A stretch of 64,000 bases of DNA from Mycolicibacterium stellerae (GTDB lineage Bacteria > Actinomycetota > Actinomycetes > Mycobacteriales > Mycobacteriaceae). The stretch lies in NCBI RefSeq assembly GCF_003719305.1, contig NZ_RARC01000018.1:1-64000 (forward strand), read 5' to 3'. Every line of letters starts with the position of its first letter. Position 1 is the first letter of the stretch. A program made the position numbers and the translations under genes. Shown here in pieces: positions 1 through 8,949 of this stretch. The notes under the pieces were generated by a model. It saw nothing but the letters and a program-made list of their open reading frames with translations. It was not told where the DNA came from and did not search any database.

Positions 1-3
1 AAA

Positions 4-119
4 GTTACGGCGGAAATAGCGACAGGGAAACGCCCGGACCCATCCCGAACCCGGAAGCTAAGCCTGCCAGCGCCGATGATACTACCCAACCCGGGTGGAA
101 AAGTAGGACACCGCCGAAC
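4..119 (+). rRNA. rrf: 5S ribosomal RNA
   Basis: The stretch has the familiar actinobacterial 5S core (GGGAAACGCCCGG, CCGAACCCGGAAGCTAAG, GGGTGGAAAAGTAGGACACC) and closes with a terminal helix between ACGGCGG near the 5' end and CCGCCG near the 3' end. Ends are placed by memory of the mycobacterial gene and may be off by a few bases. It is the last gene of an rrn operon whose 16S and 23S genes lie left of the window. The protein genes that follow match the region after tyrS in M. tuberculosis, where fast growers have a second rrn operon (rrnB). Confidence 0.95.
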
Positions 120-130
120 ACATTTTAAGA

Positions 131-163
131 CCTTTGCCCCCCAATTCTGTTGGGGGGCAAAGG
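131..163 (+). terminator. rrn operon terminator hairpin
   Basis: A perfect 12-bp inverted repeat, CCTTTGCCCCCC and GGGGGGCAAAGG with a 9-base loop, starts 11 bases after the 5S gene. There is no run of T after it, which is common for mycobacterial terminators. Nothing else is recognisable between here and base 341. Confidence 0.85.
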
Positions 164-341
164 CATATCTAGACGAATTCCTATCAAACGGCGCGATGGT
201 TCGACCGGCCTCGGTTGATTTGAGAGAAGTGTCGACGATGGGCTGAGAATGACCTTTGCCGTCGGGTTGGAATTGACCCCTGATCCAATGCAGGGAGGGC
301 GATTTAAGCACCGCCCCCCAGCTCCTGGCCAAAGGCCCCAA

Positions 342-863
342 CTACCGATTAGGCAATGCGAGGCGCACTGCGGTGGTGATGAGATCGACGATCGCGTCAG
401 GGTCCCGGTCGGACCCGATGACCCGTTCATCGCATCCGTGCAGAGCATCATGATCGCGCCACCATTGCCGAAGCTCACTCTCCCCGAAATCACTGCAGCC
501 CTTGGTGTTGTGGCGCCGCAAAGCCTCCTCGAACGGCAGATCGAATCGGAAGAATCCTGTAGTACCGAGATGATCATCCGCTAGCGATCGCAACATCGGC
601 CCATAGATGTCGCTACGCAGGATGCCCTCCATGACCAGATGCATGCCGCGATCAAGCGCAAACCGGGCGACAAGATCAATCAGCCCAACCGCCGGATTGC
701 CACGGCCGTCTCCAACGCCAAGCACCTCTCGCCGCAACAAGTCCTGGCTGATTACCGCCAGCTCGTGGCGATCCTGCAGCGTGCGGGCAATAGTCGATTT
801 TCCCGACCCACTGTTGCCACGCAGAACAACGAGCACCGTGCTCGCTGACCCGACACCAACCAC
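342..863 (-). CDS. P-loop kinase / AAA-type ATPase, small
   Basis: About 173 residues. The protein starts with a beta strand followed by a Walker A motif, GNSGSGKST, about 16 residues in, and later has a hydrophobic strand ending in MEG and a basic lid-like stretch (LRRHNTKG). This is the build of small kinases or phosphotransferases such as zeta-toxin-like or nucleoside-kinase-like proteins; the substrate cannot be told. The start is uncertain: GTG at 863 is used here, while another GTG at 836 lies closer to the P-loop; neither has a good ribosome binding site. It is transcribed towards the rrn terminator and stands alone. Confidence 0.7.
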   Translation of the reverse strand: MVGVGSASTVLVVLRGNSGSGKSTIARTLQDRHELAVISQDLLRREVLGVGDGRGNPAVGLIDLVARFALDRGMHLVMEGILRSDIYGPMLRSLADDHLGTTGFFRFDLPFEEALRRHNTKGCSDFGESELRQWWRDHDALHGCDERVIGSDRDPDAIVDLITTAVRLALPNR

Positions 864-983
864 CCATAAATCAAACCAAAACAGGAACAATGGTTCACGT
901 GTGGATTGGCCGGTGGTGCACCCCCAACGCCCGATTCGCAGCGGGCCGTATCCTGGCACGAGGCTTTATAGCGAAAGGTTTCA

Positions 984-1832
984 GTGGTCGACAACAGAGG
1001 TGGCGAGCGTCGCCAGTTTCGCGGCGGCACCGGCGATTCCCGCAACAGCGATGGGAGTGCCCCCAACAGCGACCGGCGACCGCCCCCGAAGCGGTCGGCA
1101 CCGCGTTCGTCGGGTCCCCAACGCGCGCGCCGAACCCAGCCCGACCCCAAGGCCGCCCCGTCGCCCGAGCGAAAGGGGCCTGCGCTGTCGGCGGATATCG
1201 AGGCCCGGCAGCTTTCCCCTGAGGTTCGTCGGGAACTCACCACGCTCGACCGCAGTACGGCTGACTTCATCGCACGTCATCTGGTGGCGGCCGGCGATCT
1301 CCTCGATGAGGATCCGCAGGCCGCGCTGGAGCACGCCCGCGCCGCCAGAGAACGGTCGGGCCGAATCGCGGCTGTCCGCGAAGCCGTCGGCATAGCCGCC
1401 TACCACTGTGGCGACTGGTCGCAGGCGATCGCCGAACTCCGGGCAGCCCGCCGGTTGGGTAGCAAGTCTCCGTTGTTGCCGCTGATCGCCGACTGCGAAC
1501 GCGGTCTCGGCCGACCCGAGCGGGCCATCGAGTTGGCCCGCAGTTCCGAAGCCACCCATCTGGTCGGCGACGACGCCGACGAACTGCGTATCGTCGTGGC
1601 CGGCGCCCGATCTGATCTGGGACAGCTCGATCAGGCCTTGGCGATTCTGTCGACGCCGCAACTCGACTCCACGCGGACCGGACAGACCGCGGCCCGCCTG
1701 TTCTATGCCTACGCCGAAACGTTGCTCGCACTCGAAAAGCGGGAAGAAGCCCTGCAGTGGTTCATCAATGCCGCAGCCGCCGACATCGAGGGCGTGACCG
1801 ATGCCGAAGAGCGGATCACGGAGCTCGGCTGA
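984..1832 (+). CDS. TPR-repeat protein (Rv1691-like)
   Basis: 282 residues from a GTG start preceded by GAAAGG. Residues 1-65 are rich in Arg, Pro, Ser and Gly and look disordered. From about residue 85 on the protein is a series of helical pairs with TPR-like spacing (AALEHARAARERSG, WSQAIAELRAARRLG, QTAARLFYAYAETLLALEKREEALQW broken by short turns). Such proteins are usually scaffolds for protein contacts; no catalytic motif is visible. It is the first gene of a long + strand run and its stop is one base before the GTG of the phosphatase, which suggests coupling. Position corresponds to Rv1691 in M. tuberculosis. Confidence 0.85.
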   Translation: MVDNRGGERRQFRGGTGDSRNSDGSAPNSDRRPPPKRSAPRSSGPQRARRTQPDPKAAPSPERKGPALSADIEARQLSPEVRRELTTLDRSTADFIARHLVAAGDLLDEDPQAALEHARAARERSGRIAAVREAVGIAAYHCGDWSQAIAELRAARRLGSKSPLLPLIADCERGLGRPERAIELARSSEATHLVGDDADELRIVVAGARSDLGQLDQALAILSTPQLDSTRTGQTAARLFYAYAETLLALEKREEALQWFINAAAADIEGVTDAEERITELG

Positions 1833-1833
1833 C

Positions 1834-2856
1834 GTGACAACGCTTGCACAAGAACATGATTGCTTGCTTCTCGACCTCGACGGCACCGTATTTCGGGGCC
1901 ACGAACCCACCCCGGGCGCCGTCGACACGCTCGCTGCCGTCACCTCGCGCACGCTATACGTGACCAACAACGCCTCACGCAGCTCCGATGAGGTCGCGCA
2001 GCATCTTCGCGCGATGGGTTTTGCCGCCGTGCCCGACGACGTCGTCACCAGCGCCCAGAGTGCCGCCAATCTGCTTGCCGATCGGTTACCCGCAGGGGCC
2101 GCCGTACTCATCGTCGGCACCAAATCGCTGGCCGCCGAGATCGAGAACGTCGGCCTCAAGCCCGTGCGGCAGTGGTCGGACGACCCCGTCGCCGTGGTGC
2201 AGGGTCATTCGCCCGAGACGGCATGGCCCGACCTGGCCGAGGCGGCCCTGGCGATCCGGGGCAACGCGCTGTGGGTGGCCGCCAACGTCGACCGGACACT
2301 GCCCTCAGAACGCGGACTGTTACCCGGAAACGGCTCGATGGTCGCGGCGTTGCAGGCGGCGACCGATCGCGAACCGACGGTGGCGGGAAAGCCGCAGCCG
2401 ATACTGCTGACAGATGCGTTGTCCCGCGGCAACTTTCGACAACCGCTAGTCGTGGGTGACCGTCTCGACACCGACATTGCAGGCGCGAACGCCGCAGGCC
2501 TGCCCAGCCTGCTTGTGCTCAGCGGTGTCAGCACGGCGGCCGAGGCTGTGCGCGCGGTGGTCGGCGAGCGACCCAACTACATCGCCGCCGACCTGCGGTC
2601 GTTGTACGACCGCGCCGACAGCCTGCGGGTTGGGCCGCATCCGGCGTGGCGCGTCGAGGTCGGCGAGGCGGCGGTGACCATTCACAACACCGGCAGTGAG
2701 CCAAGGGATTCGCTGACGGTGGTGCGGGCCACCGCGAACGCGGTGTGGAACTCCGGGGTCAGTGGCCAGCCGTTCGCGATCGTCGCGGGTGACTACGTCG
2801 CCAGGAGGGCGCTGGAACGGTGGTCCCTGCTGACACCGCCCGATCGACTAGCGTGA
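1834..2856 (+). CDS. HAD-family phosphatase (Rv1692-like)
   Basis: 340 residues from a GTG one base after the TPR gene stop; the reading frame is open further upstream but inside that gene. HAD motif I is LLDLDGTVFRG near the N terminus, motif II is YVTNNAS, and motif IV is VVGDRLDTDIAGANAAG around residue 207. The order with a C2 cap domain is that of the NagD/PGP subfamily (4-nitrophenylphosphatase, phosphoglycolate or glycerol-3-phosphate phosphatase). The family homologue in M. tuberculosis (Rv1692) has been described as a glycerol 3-phosphate phosphatase. The C-terminal 70 residues are an extra domain not needed for the HAD core. Confidence 0.9.
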   Translation: MTTLAQEHDCLLLDLDGTVFRGHEPTPGAVDTLAAVTSRTLYVTNNASRSSDEVAQHLRAMGFAAVPDDVVTSAQSAANLLADRLPAGAAVLIVGTKSLAAEIENVGLKPVRQWSDDPVAVVQGHSPETAWPDLAEAALAIRGNALWVAANVDRTLPSERGLLPGNGSMVAALQAATDREPTVAGKPQPILLTDALSRGNFRQPLVVGDRLDTDIAGANAAGLPSLLVLSGVSTAAEAVRAVVGERPNYIAADLRSLYDRADSLRVGPHPAWRVEVGEAAVTIHNTGSEPRDSLTVVRATANAVWNSGVSGQPFAIVAGDYVARRALERWSLLTPPDRLA

Positions 2857-2863
2857 ACGCCGT

Positions 2864-3061
2864 ATGAGTACCGAACCTGACGAGATCCGGACCAGGATCG
2901 CGGCGTTGCTGGCCGAGCTGCCCGACATGGACGGGCCTGGTTCTGCCGAGGTCGACATCGACGGCGTCGCCACCCGGCTGGAGGAAGCGCACGACCTCTT
3001 GGTTCAGGCGCTGGAATCGGTCGAGAAGGGGCCGGCGCCGACGGAAACACCGGACGGGTGA
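2864..3061 (+). CDS. Small conserved protein (Rv1693-like)
   Basis: 65 residues, acidic (many Asp and Glu), with a central helical stretch that could form a short coiled coil (VATRLEEAHDLLVQALESVE). It starts with ATG 7 bases after the phosphatase stop and ends 6 bases before tlyA, so it belongs to the same transcript. No signal peptide, membrane segment or catalytic motif is seen. Its position between the phosphatase and tlyA matches Rv1693. Function unknown. Confidence 0.8.
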   Translation: MSTEPDEIRTRIAALLAELPDMDGPGSAEVDIDGVATRLEEAHDLLVQALESVEKGPAPTETPDG

Positions 3062-3067
3062 GGCTCC

Positions 3068-3880
3068 GTGACGCGGCGCGCTCGTGTTGACGCCGAGCTG
3101 GTGCGGCGCGGGTTGGCGCGCTCGCGTCAGCAGGCCGCCGAACTGATCGGCGCCGGTCTGGTCAGCATCAACGGGATGCCAGCGGCCAAACCCGCGACGG
3201 CGATCTCCGTCGACGCATCGCTGACGGTCGACGTCGCAGACGAACGGTCGTGGGTGTCGCGTGGAGCGCATAAGCTCATCGGCGCGCTGGACGCCTTCGG
3301 TATCTCGGTGGCCGGTACCCGCTGCCTGGACGCGGGTGCGTCGACCGGCGGGTTCACCGAGGTGCTGCTCGATCGCGGTGCCCGCGAAGTGGTCGCCGTT
3401 GACGTCGGTTACGGGCAGCTTGCGTGGCCGCTGCGCTCAGACGATCGGGTAACGGTGTTGGAACGCACAAATGTGCGTGAGCTGACGCCGGCCCGCATCG
3501 GCGGCCCGGTCGAGCGTGTGGTGGCCGACTTGTCCTTCATCTCGCTGTCGACGGTGCTGCCCGCGCTGGTTTCGTGCGCGTCGGCGGACGCCGATATCGT
3601 TCCTATGGTGAAACCGCAGTTCGAGGTCGGTAAGGATCGCGTCGGCGCAGGCGGCGTGGTGTCGGACCCGAAGCTGAGGGCAGGTGCCGTGCTCGCGGTC
3701 GCGCACCGAGCCGCTGAACTGGACTGGCACACCGTCGGTGTGACGGCCAGCCCGCTTCCCGGCCCCTCGGGCAATGTCGAATACTTCCTACATTTGCGCG
3801 CCGAGCCGGGGCAGCATCCGCTGACGGGTGACGAACTCGCGCAGGCCGTGCAACGCGCTGTCGTCGAAGGGCCGCAATGA
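3068..3880 (+). CDS. tlyA: TlyA, 16S/23S rRNA 2'-O-methyltransferase
   Basis: 270 residues from a GTG start, close to the usual 268. Residues 1-60 form an S4 RNA-binding domain (RVDAELVRRGLARSRQQAAE, later INGMPAAKPA). An FtsJ-like Rossmann methyltransferase follows, with the SAM loop CLDAGASTGGFTEVLL near residue 85 and PMVKPQFEVG near 180. TlyA methylates ribose 2'-OH groups in 16S helix 44 (C1409) and 23S helix 69 (C1920); loss gives capreomycin and viomycin resistance in M. tuberculosis. The stop overlaps the nadK start by 4 bases (ATGA). Clearly orthologous by sequence and context (Rv1694). Confidence 0.97.
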   Translation: MTRRARVDAELVRRGLARSRQQAAELIGAGLVSINGMPAAKPATAISVDASLTVDVADERSWVSRGAHKLIGALDAFGISVAGTRCLDAGASTGGFTEVLLDRGAREVVAVDVGYGQLAWPLRSDDRVTVLERTNVRELTPARIGGPVERVVADLSFISLSTVLPALVSCASADADIVPMVKPQFEVGKDRVGAGGVVSDPKLRAGAVLAVAHRAAELDWHTVGVTASPLPGPSGNVEYFLHLRAEPGQHPLTGDELAQAVQRAVVEGPQ

Positions 3881-4800
3881 CAACCGAACGGACCATCCTG
3901 CTGGTGGTACACACCGGCCGCGATCAAGTAGCCGAAACCGCGCGCAGAGTGGAAAAGGTTCTCGGCGACAACGATATTGGCATGCGTGTGCTGTCCGCGG
4001 AGGCCGTCGACCGCGGGACGGTGCATTTCTCGACCGACGACATGCGTGGGCTCGGGGATGACGTCGAGGTCGTCGACGCCGACGAGCGAGCGGCCGAAGG
4101 GTGTGAGCTCGTTCTCGTGCTCGGAGGTGACGGTACGTTTTTGCGGGCCGCTGAACTTGCCCGCAATGTCGAGATCCCGGTGCTGGGTGTCAATCTCGGC
4201 CGAATCGGTTTCCTTGCCGAGGCCGAGGTGGATTCCATCGACACAGTGCTCGAACACGTCGTCAAGCGCGACTACCGCGTCGAGGAGAGGATGACCCTCG
4301 ACGTCGTGGTGCGCGTCGAGGGTCGAATCGTCAGTCGGGGCTGGGCACTCAACGAAGCCAGTCTGGAGAAGGGGCCGCGCCTCGGCGTTCTTGGCGCCGT
4401 TGTCGAAGTCGACGGCCGCCCGGTATCGGCGTTCGGGTGCGACGGCGTGCTCGTGGCGACCCCGACGGGCTCGACGGCGTGGGCATTCTCTGCAGGCGGG
4501 CCGATCCTGTGGCCGGATCTCGAGGCGATACTCGTGGTGCCCAACAACGCTCACGCGCTGTTCGCCCGGCCGATGGTGACCAGTCCTGAAGCCGCCATCG
4601 CCATCGAGGTCGAAGCGAGCGGTCATGACGCGCTGGTGTTCTGCGACGGGCGCCGCGAGATGGTCGTGCCCGCAGGCGGGCGGCTGGAGGTGACGCGGTG
4701 CGGTACGCCGCTGAAGTGGGTGCGCCTGGACAGCGCGCCGTTCACCGACCGCCTGGTGCGCAAGTTCCGGCTGCCGGTCACGGGCTGGCGCGGACAGTAG
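3877..4800 (+). CDS. nadK: NAD kinase
   Basis: 307 residues. It phosphorylates NAD to NADP using ATP or polyphosphate, in the cytosol. The signature GGDGT is seen in LVLVLGGDGTFLRAAELA at about residue 85, NLGRIGFLAE follows, and the second glycine-rich motif TPTGSTAWAFSAGGP is near 200. Length matches the mycobacterial enzyme (Rv1695, ppnK). The start overlaps the tlyA stop by 4 bases and the stop TAG shares a base with the recN GTG, so tlyA, nadK and recN are probably translationally coupled. Confidence 0.97.
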   Translation: MTTERTILLVVHTGRDQVAETARRVEKVLGDNDIGMRVLSAEAVDRGTVHFSTDDMRGLGDDVEVVDADERAAEGCELVLVLGGDGTFLRAAELARNVEIPVLGVNLGRIGFLAEAEVDSIDTVLEHVVKRDYRVEERMTLDVVVRVEGRIVSRGWALNEASLEKGPRLGVLGAVVEVDGRPVSAFGCDGVLVATPTGSTAWAFSAGGPILWPDLEAILVVPNNAHALFARPMVTSPEAAIAIEVEASGHDALVFCDGRREMVVPAGGRLEVTRCGTPLKWVRLDSAPFTDRLVRKFRLPVTGWRGQ

Positions 4801-6566
4801 TGCTTTCCGAAATCCGCATCGAGTCGCTTGGCGCCATCAGCACGGCGACCGCCGAGTTCGACCGCGGGCTGACCGTGCTGACCGGCGAGACCGGCACGGG
4901 TAAGACGATGGTCGTCACCGGGCTGCATTTGCTTGGCGGTGCGCGGGCCGACGCCGCCCGCATTCGGTCGGGTGCCGATCGCGCTGTCGTCGAAGGCCGG
5001 TTTTCCACCGGCGAACTCGGCGACGGGGTGGCCTCCCAGGTCGACGAGATTCTCGACGCCTCCGGCGCGGATCGCGACGAAGACGGCAGCGTTATCGCGG
5101 CGCGCTCGGTGAGCCGTGCTGGTCCGTCCCGGGCATACCTGGGCGGCCGCAGCGTTCCCGCCAAATCGCTGAGCACCTTCACCACCGAGTTGCTCACGTT
5201 GCACGGACAGAACGATCAGCTGCGCCTGATGCGCGGCGACGAACAGCGTGCCGCATTGGACCGCTTCGCCGACGCCGGTGCGCGCTTACAGCGCTATCGC
5301 GCGGTGCGTGAATCATGGCAGGCCGCGCGCCGCGATCTGGCCGAGAGGACCCAGCGGGCAAGGGAAATGGCACAGGAGGCTGATCGACTGAAGTTAGGCC
5401 TCGGCGAAATCGATGCCGTCGACCCGCAGCCGGGCGAGGACGATGCACTCGTCGACGACATCAGGCGGCTATCCGAGCTCGATGCGTTACGGGAGGCCGC
5501 CCAATCCGCTCGCATCGCGCTCTCGGGGGTGTTCGACGATGCCGCCGACGCCGACACCGCATCGGCCGCCTACGAAGTCGGACAGGCCAAGTCGGCCCTG
5601 GAAGCCACAGATGACAACGCACTGCGGGCGCTGGGGGAGCGGCTCGCGGAGGCCATGGCAGTGATCGGCGACGTATCCACCGAACTCGGCGACTACCTCG
5701 CTGAGCTTCCAAGCGATGCAAGCACTTTGGAGACCAAGCTGGCTAGGCAGAGCGAGCTGCGGGCTCTGACGCGAAAGTATGCCGCCGATATCGATGCCGT
5801 CCTTGCGTGGGCGCGCGAGTCGAGGGAAAGGCTGGCACAACTGGATGTCTCCGAGGAGGCTCTGGCCGGCCTGGAGCGCCGGGTGGCGGAGTTGGAAGCC
5901 GACGTCGTCGCCGCTGCAACCGAACTCAGCAGGGTGCGCACCAAGGCGGCGAAGGGCCTCGCCAAGGCGGTGACCGCCGAGCTGTCCGGGCTGGCGATGG
6001 CTGACGCCCAATTCACCGTCGCAGTGTCGCCGCTGACCGTCCGGGGCGATGACTCAGCGCCGATCACGTTGCCGTCGGGCGCGACGGTGCACGCAGGGGC
6101 CGACGGTGCCGACGCCATCGAGTTCGGATTCGCGGCGCATCGGGGGACCGACGTGCTGCCACTGAACAAGAGTGCTTCGGGCGGCGAGCTGTCCCGGGTC
6201 ATGCTGGCGCTGGAGGTCGTTCTCGCCGCGTCGGTGGAAGGCACCACGATGGTCTTCGACGAGGTCGACGCGGGCGTCGGCGGTCGCGCCGCCGTACAGA
6301 TCGGGCGGCGCCTGGCCCGGCTGGCACGTACCCACCAGGTCATCGTCGTCACCCATCTACCTCAGGTTGCCGCGTACGCCGACATCCATCTCGTAGTCGA
6401 CAGCGCAGGCCGCAACAACGCCAGCGGTGTCCAGCGGCTCGACGAGGAGGGCCGGGTCGCCGAGCTCGCCCGCATGCTCGCCGGTCTGGGCGACTCCGAC
6501 AGCGGCAGAGCCCATGCCCGCGAGCTGCTCAGCGCGGCGCAAGAAGACCGTGGCCAGGTCTCCTAG
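4800..6566 (+). CDS. recN: DNA repair protein RecN
   Basis: 588 residues from a GTG that overlaps the nadK stop by one base; this start gives LSEIRIESLGAI, the usual N terminus, whereas the frame open further upstream lies inside nadK. SMC-like ATPase: Walker A GETGTGKT at about residue 30, a long coiled coil in the middle (about 150-380, rich in Ala, Glu, Arg), the signature SASGGELSRVMLALEVVL and Walker B TMVFDEVDAGVGG near 480. RecN acts in double-strand break repair, holding DNA ends or sister duplexes. Length matches Rv1696. Confidence 0.96.
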   Translation: MLSEIRIESLGAISTATAEFDRGLTVLTGETGTGKTMVVTGLHLLGGARADAARIRSGADRAVVEGRFSTGELGDGVASQVDEILDASGADRDEDGSVIAARSVSRAGPSRAYLGGRSVPAKSLSTFTTELLTLHGQNDQLRLMRGDEQRAALDRFADAGARLQRYRAVRESWQAARRDLAERTQRAREMAQEADRLKLGLGEIDAVDPQPGEDDALVDDIRRLSELDALREAAQSARIALSGVFDDAADADTASAAYEVGQAKSALEATDDNALRALGERLAEAMAVIGDVSTELGDYLAELPSDASTLETKLARQSELRALTRKYAADIDAVLAWARESRERLAQLDVSEEALAGLERRVAELEADVVAAATELSRVRTKAAKGLAKAVTAELSGLAMADAQFTVAVSPLTVRGDDSAPITLPSGATVHAGADGADAIEFGFAAHRGTDVLPLNKSASGGELSRVMLALEVVLAASVEGTTMVFDEVDAGVGGRAAVQIGRRLARLARTHQVIVVTHLPQVAAYADIHLVVDSAGRNNASGVQRLDEEGRVAELARMLAGLGDSDSGRAHARELLSAAQEDRGQVS

Positions 6567-6657
6567 CCTGTTACGTATGTGACAGAAGCTACTTCTGGGG
6601 CTGGTGTTACGGCGCGCCTCCACCTCAACTTGAGGGTTCCCCGACAGAATCGCCCAT

Positions 6658-7842
6658 ATGAAGATGTCAGCGCTGCTATCCCGTACTGCCAGCCCGCGCC
6701 CGGGCATTACCGGCATCGCCAGGGTGGACCGCGACATCGACCGGCTGTTGCGACGCGTCGGGCCCGGCGACATCGTGGTGATCGACGCGCTTGACCTGGA
6801 CCGCATCACCGCGGACGCGCTGGTGGAGGCAGATATCGCCGCTGTGGTCAACGCATCGCCGTCGATCTCCGGCCGCTATCCCAACCTCGGACCGGAGGTG
6901 TTGGTCAACAACGGCGTCACGCTGATCGACGAGACCGGCCCCGAGGTGTTCAAACGCGTCAAGGATGGCGCCAAGGTCCGGCTGCACGACGGCGGTGTGT
7001 ACGCCGGCGACCGCAGGCTCGCGCTTGGCACCGAGCGAACCGACCACGAGATCCACGAGCTGATGCACGAAGCCAAGAGCGGCTTGGTCGCGCACCTCGA
7101 GGCGTTCGCAGGTAACACCATCGAGTTCATCCGCAGTGAAAGCCCGCTGCTGATCGACGGCATCGGCATTCCGGACATCGACGTCGATCTTCATCGCCGT
7201 CACGTGGTGATCGTGGCGGAGGAACCGAACGCGGCGTCTGAGCTGAAGGCGCTCAAACCGTTCATCAAGGAGTACCAGCCGGTGCTCATCGGTGTCGGAA
7301 CGGGCGCGGACGTACTGCGAAAGGGCGGCTACCGGCCGCAGCTGATCGTCGGGGACCCGGAACGCATCAGCGCCGAGGTGCTTCGCAGCGGCGCGCAGGT
7401 GGTGCTGCCCGCCGACGCGGACGGACACGCGGCGGGACTCGAGCGCATCCAGGACCTCGGCGTCGGGGCGATGACCTTCCCGGCCGCGGGGTCGGCCGCT
7501 GACCTTGCGCTGCTGCTGGCCGACCATCATGGCGCCGCTCTGATCGTCACGGCCGGTCACACAGCGAGCATCGAGGAGTTCTTCGACCGGTCCCGCCAGC
7601 ACAGCAACCCCTCGACTTTCCTCACCCGCCTCAAGGTGGGCGACAAGCTGGTCGACGCCAAAGCCGTTGCGACCCTGTACCGAAGCCGGATCTCCGGCGG
7701 AGCCATTGCACTGCTGGTGCTGGCGATGCTGGTCGCCGTCATCGTCGCGCTCTGGGTGTCGCGCGCAGACGGCGCGGTGATCGACTGGGCGGTCAACTAC
7801 TGGAATCGATTCTCGCTGTGGGTTCAGGGCTTGGTCACCTAG
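6658..7842 (+). CDS. steA: SteA-like septum protein (Rv1697-like)
   Basis: 394 residues. The N-terminal two thirds are soluble and resemble the SteA / thiamin pyrophosphokinase-related family (ADALVEADIAAVVNASPSIS, later NNGVTLID and VGDPERISAEV). One membrane segment is near the C terminus, about residues 347-372 (GGAIALLVLAMLVAVIVALWV), leaving a short tail outside. In Corynebacterium glutamicum SteA and SteB act together in cell separation and septal peptidoglycan control. The next gene is the SteB/MctB homologue 12 bases on, so the pair is conserved. A second ATG two codons in is an alternative start. Confidence 0.88.
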   Translation: MKMSALLSRTASPRPGITGIARVDRDIDRLLRRVGPGDIVVIDALDLDRITADALVEADIAAVVNASPSISGRYPNLGPEVLVNNGVTLIDETGPEVFKRVKDGAKVRLHDGGVYAGDRRLALGTERTDHEIHELMHEAKSGLVAHLEAFAGNTIEFIRSESPLLIDGIGIPDIDVDLHRRHVVIVAEEPNAASELKALKPFIKEYQPVLIGVGTGADVLRKGGYRPQLIVGDPERISAEVLRSGAQVVLPADADGHAAGLERIQDLGVGAMTFPAAGSAADLALLLADHHGAALIVTAGHTASIEEFFDRSRQHSNPSTFLTRLKVGDKLVDAKAVATLYRSRISGGAIALLVLAMLVAVIVALWVSRADGAVIDWAVNYWNRFSLWVQGLVT

Positions 7843-7854
7843 GACGGTGTCTCG

Positions 7855-8796
7855 GTGATATCTCTACGCACACACGCGATTTCGCTTGCCGCAGTCTTCC
7901 TGGCCCTGGCCATCGGCGTCGCGCTGGGCTCCGGGCTGCTGTCCAACACGGTGCTGTCAGGGCTGCGCGACGATAAGACCGAACTGCAGAATCAGATCAA
8001 TGGGCTCACCGATCAGAGGAACGCACTCAACGAGAAGCTGAGCGCCGCAGGTGAATTCGACACGCAGATGTCCCCACGAATCTTGCGTGACACGATGGGC
8101 GGCAAATCGGTCGTGATGTTCCGCACGCCGGACGCGTCCGATGACGACGTCGAGTCGCTGACCCGGATGGTGGAGCAGGCAGGCGGGGTCGTGACTGGCG
8201 CTGTCTCACTGACCGAAGAGTTCGTCGACGCCAATTCGGCGGAGAAGCTCCTTTCGGTGGTGAATTCGCCGATCGTGCCCGCCGGGGCGCAGTTGAGCAC
8301 CAAGTCGGTGGACCAGGGTTCGCAGGCGGGTGACCTGCTGGGTATCGCACTGCTGATCAACAAGGATCCCAAGGTGCCCGCGGTCGACGACCAGCAGCGC
8401 GACACCGTGCTCACCGCGCTGCGCGACACCGGGTTCATCACGTATGGCGACGACCGCGTCGGCGCGGCCAACACGGCGCTGATCGTCACCGGCGGCGGTC
8501 TCGGCGACGATGCGGGGAACAAGGGCGCAACAGTCGCACGCTTCGCTGCCGGGCTGGCCCCGCACGGGTCGGGCACCGTGATCGCGGGCCGCGACGGCAC
8601 CGCATCTGGAACCGCCGCGGTGGCCGTCACTCGGTCCGACGCCGCGTTGACATCGGCGGTCAGCACGGTGGACGACGTCGACGCCGCATCGGGGCGGATC
8701 ACCACGGTGCTGGCGCTGCAGGACCTGATCAGCGGTGGGCGGCCCGGCCAGTACGGCGTAGGGCAGGGCGCGACGTCGGTAACAATCCCGCAATAG
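7855..8796 (+). CDS. mctB: MctB/SteB family envelope protein (Rv1698-like)
   Basis: 313 residues from a GTG start. A single N-terminal membrane segment or uncleaved signal (AISLAAVFLALAIGVALGSGLL, about residues 8-28) is followed by a short coiled coil (DDKTELQNQINGLTDQRNAL) and a globular domain. The M. tuberculosis homologue MctB (Rv1698) is needed for copper resistance and was proposed to be an outer-membrane copper channel; the corynebacterial homologue SteB works with SteA in cell separation. Both roles are from the literature; the sequence itself shows an anchored coiled-coil protein. It lies 12 bases after steA. Confidence 0.9.
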   Translation: MISLRTHAISLAAVFLALAIGVALGSGLLSNTVLSGLRDDKTELQNQINGLTDQRNALNEKLSAAGEFDTQMSPRILRDTMGGKSVVMFRTPDASDDDVESLTRMVEQAGGVVTGAVSLTEEFVDANSAEKLLSVVNSPIVPAGAQLSTKSVDQGSQAGDLLGIALLINKDPKVPAVDDQQRDTVLTALRDTGFITYGDDRVGAANTALIVTGGGLGDDAGNKGATVARFAAGLAPHGSGTVIAGRDGTASGTAAVAVTRSDAALTSAVSTVDDVDAASGRITTVLALQDLISGGRPGQYGVGQGATSVTIPQ

Positions 8797-8949
8797 GGAA
8801 CCTTTGTCGTTTTGCTCCTCGCGTGCGCGTCGGCGCGTCAGCGACGGGTTGTCGGGGTCGGTGTTAATGTGGAGTTCCGTGGGTCGGCAGGCCCCAAGCA
8901 AGGAACTTGCCTAAAGAACAAGCCCTGCCCGTCGTCACGGAGGTTGCTC

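Noticed and set aside
3409..4626. 405-codon minus frame over tlyA and nadK
   Set aside because: Shadow of two well-supported + strand genes; no start with ribosome binding site and no recognisable domain.
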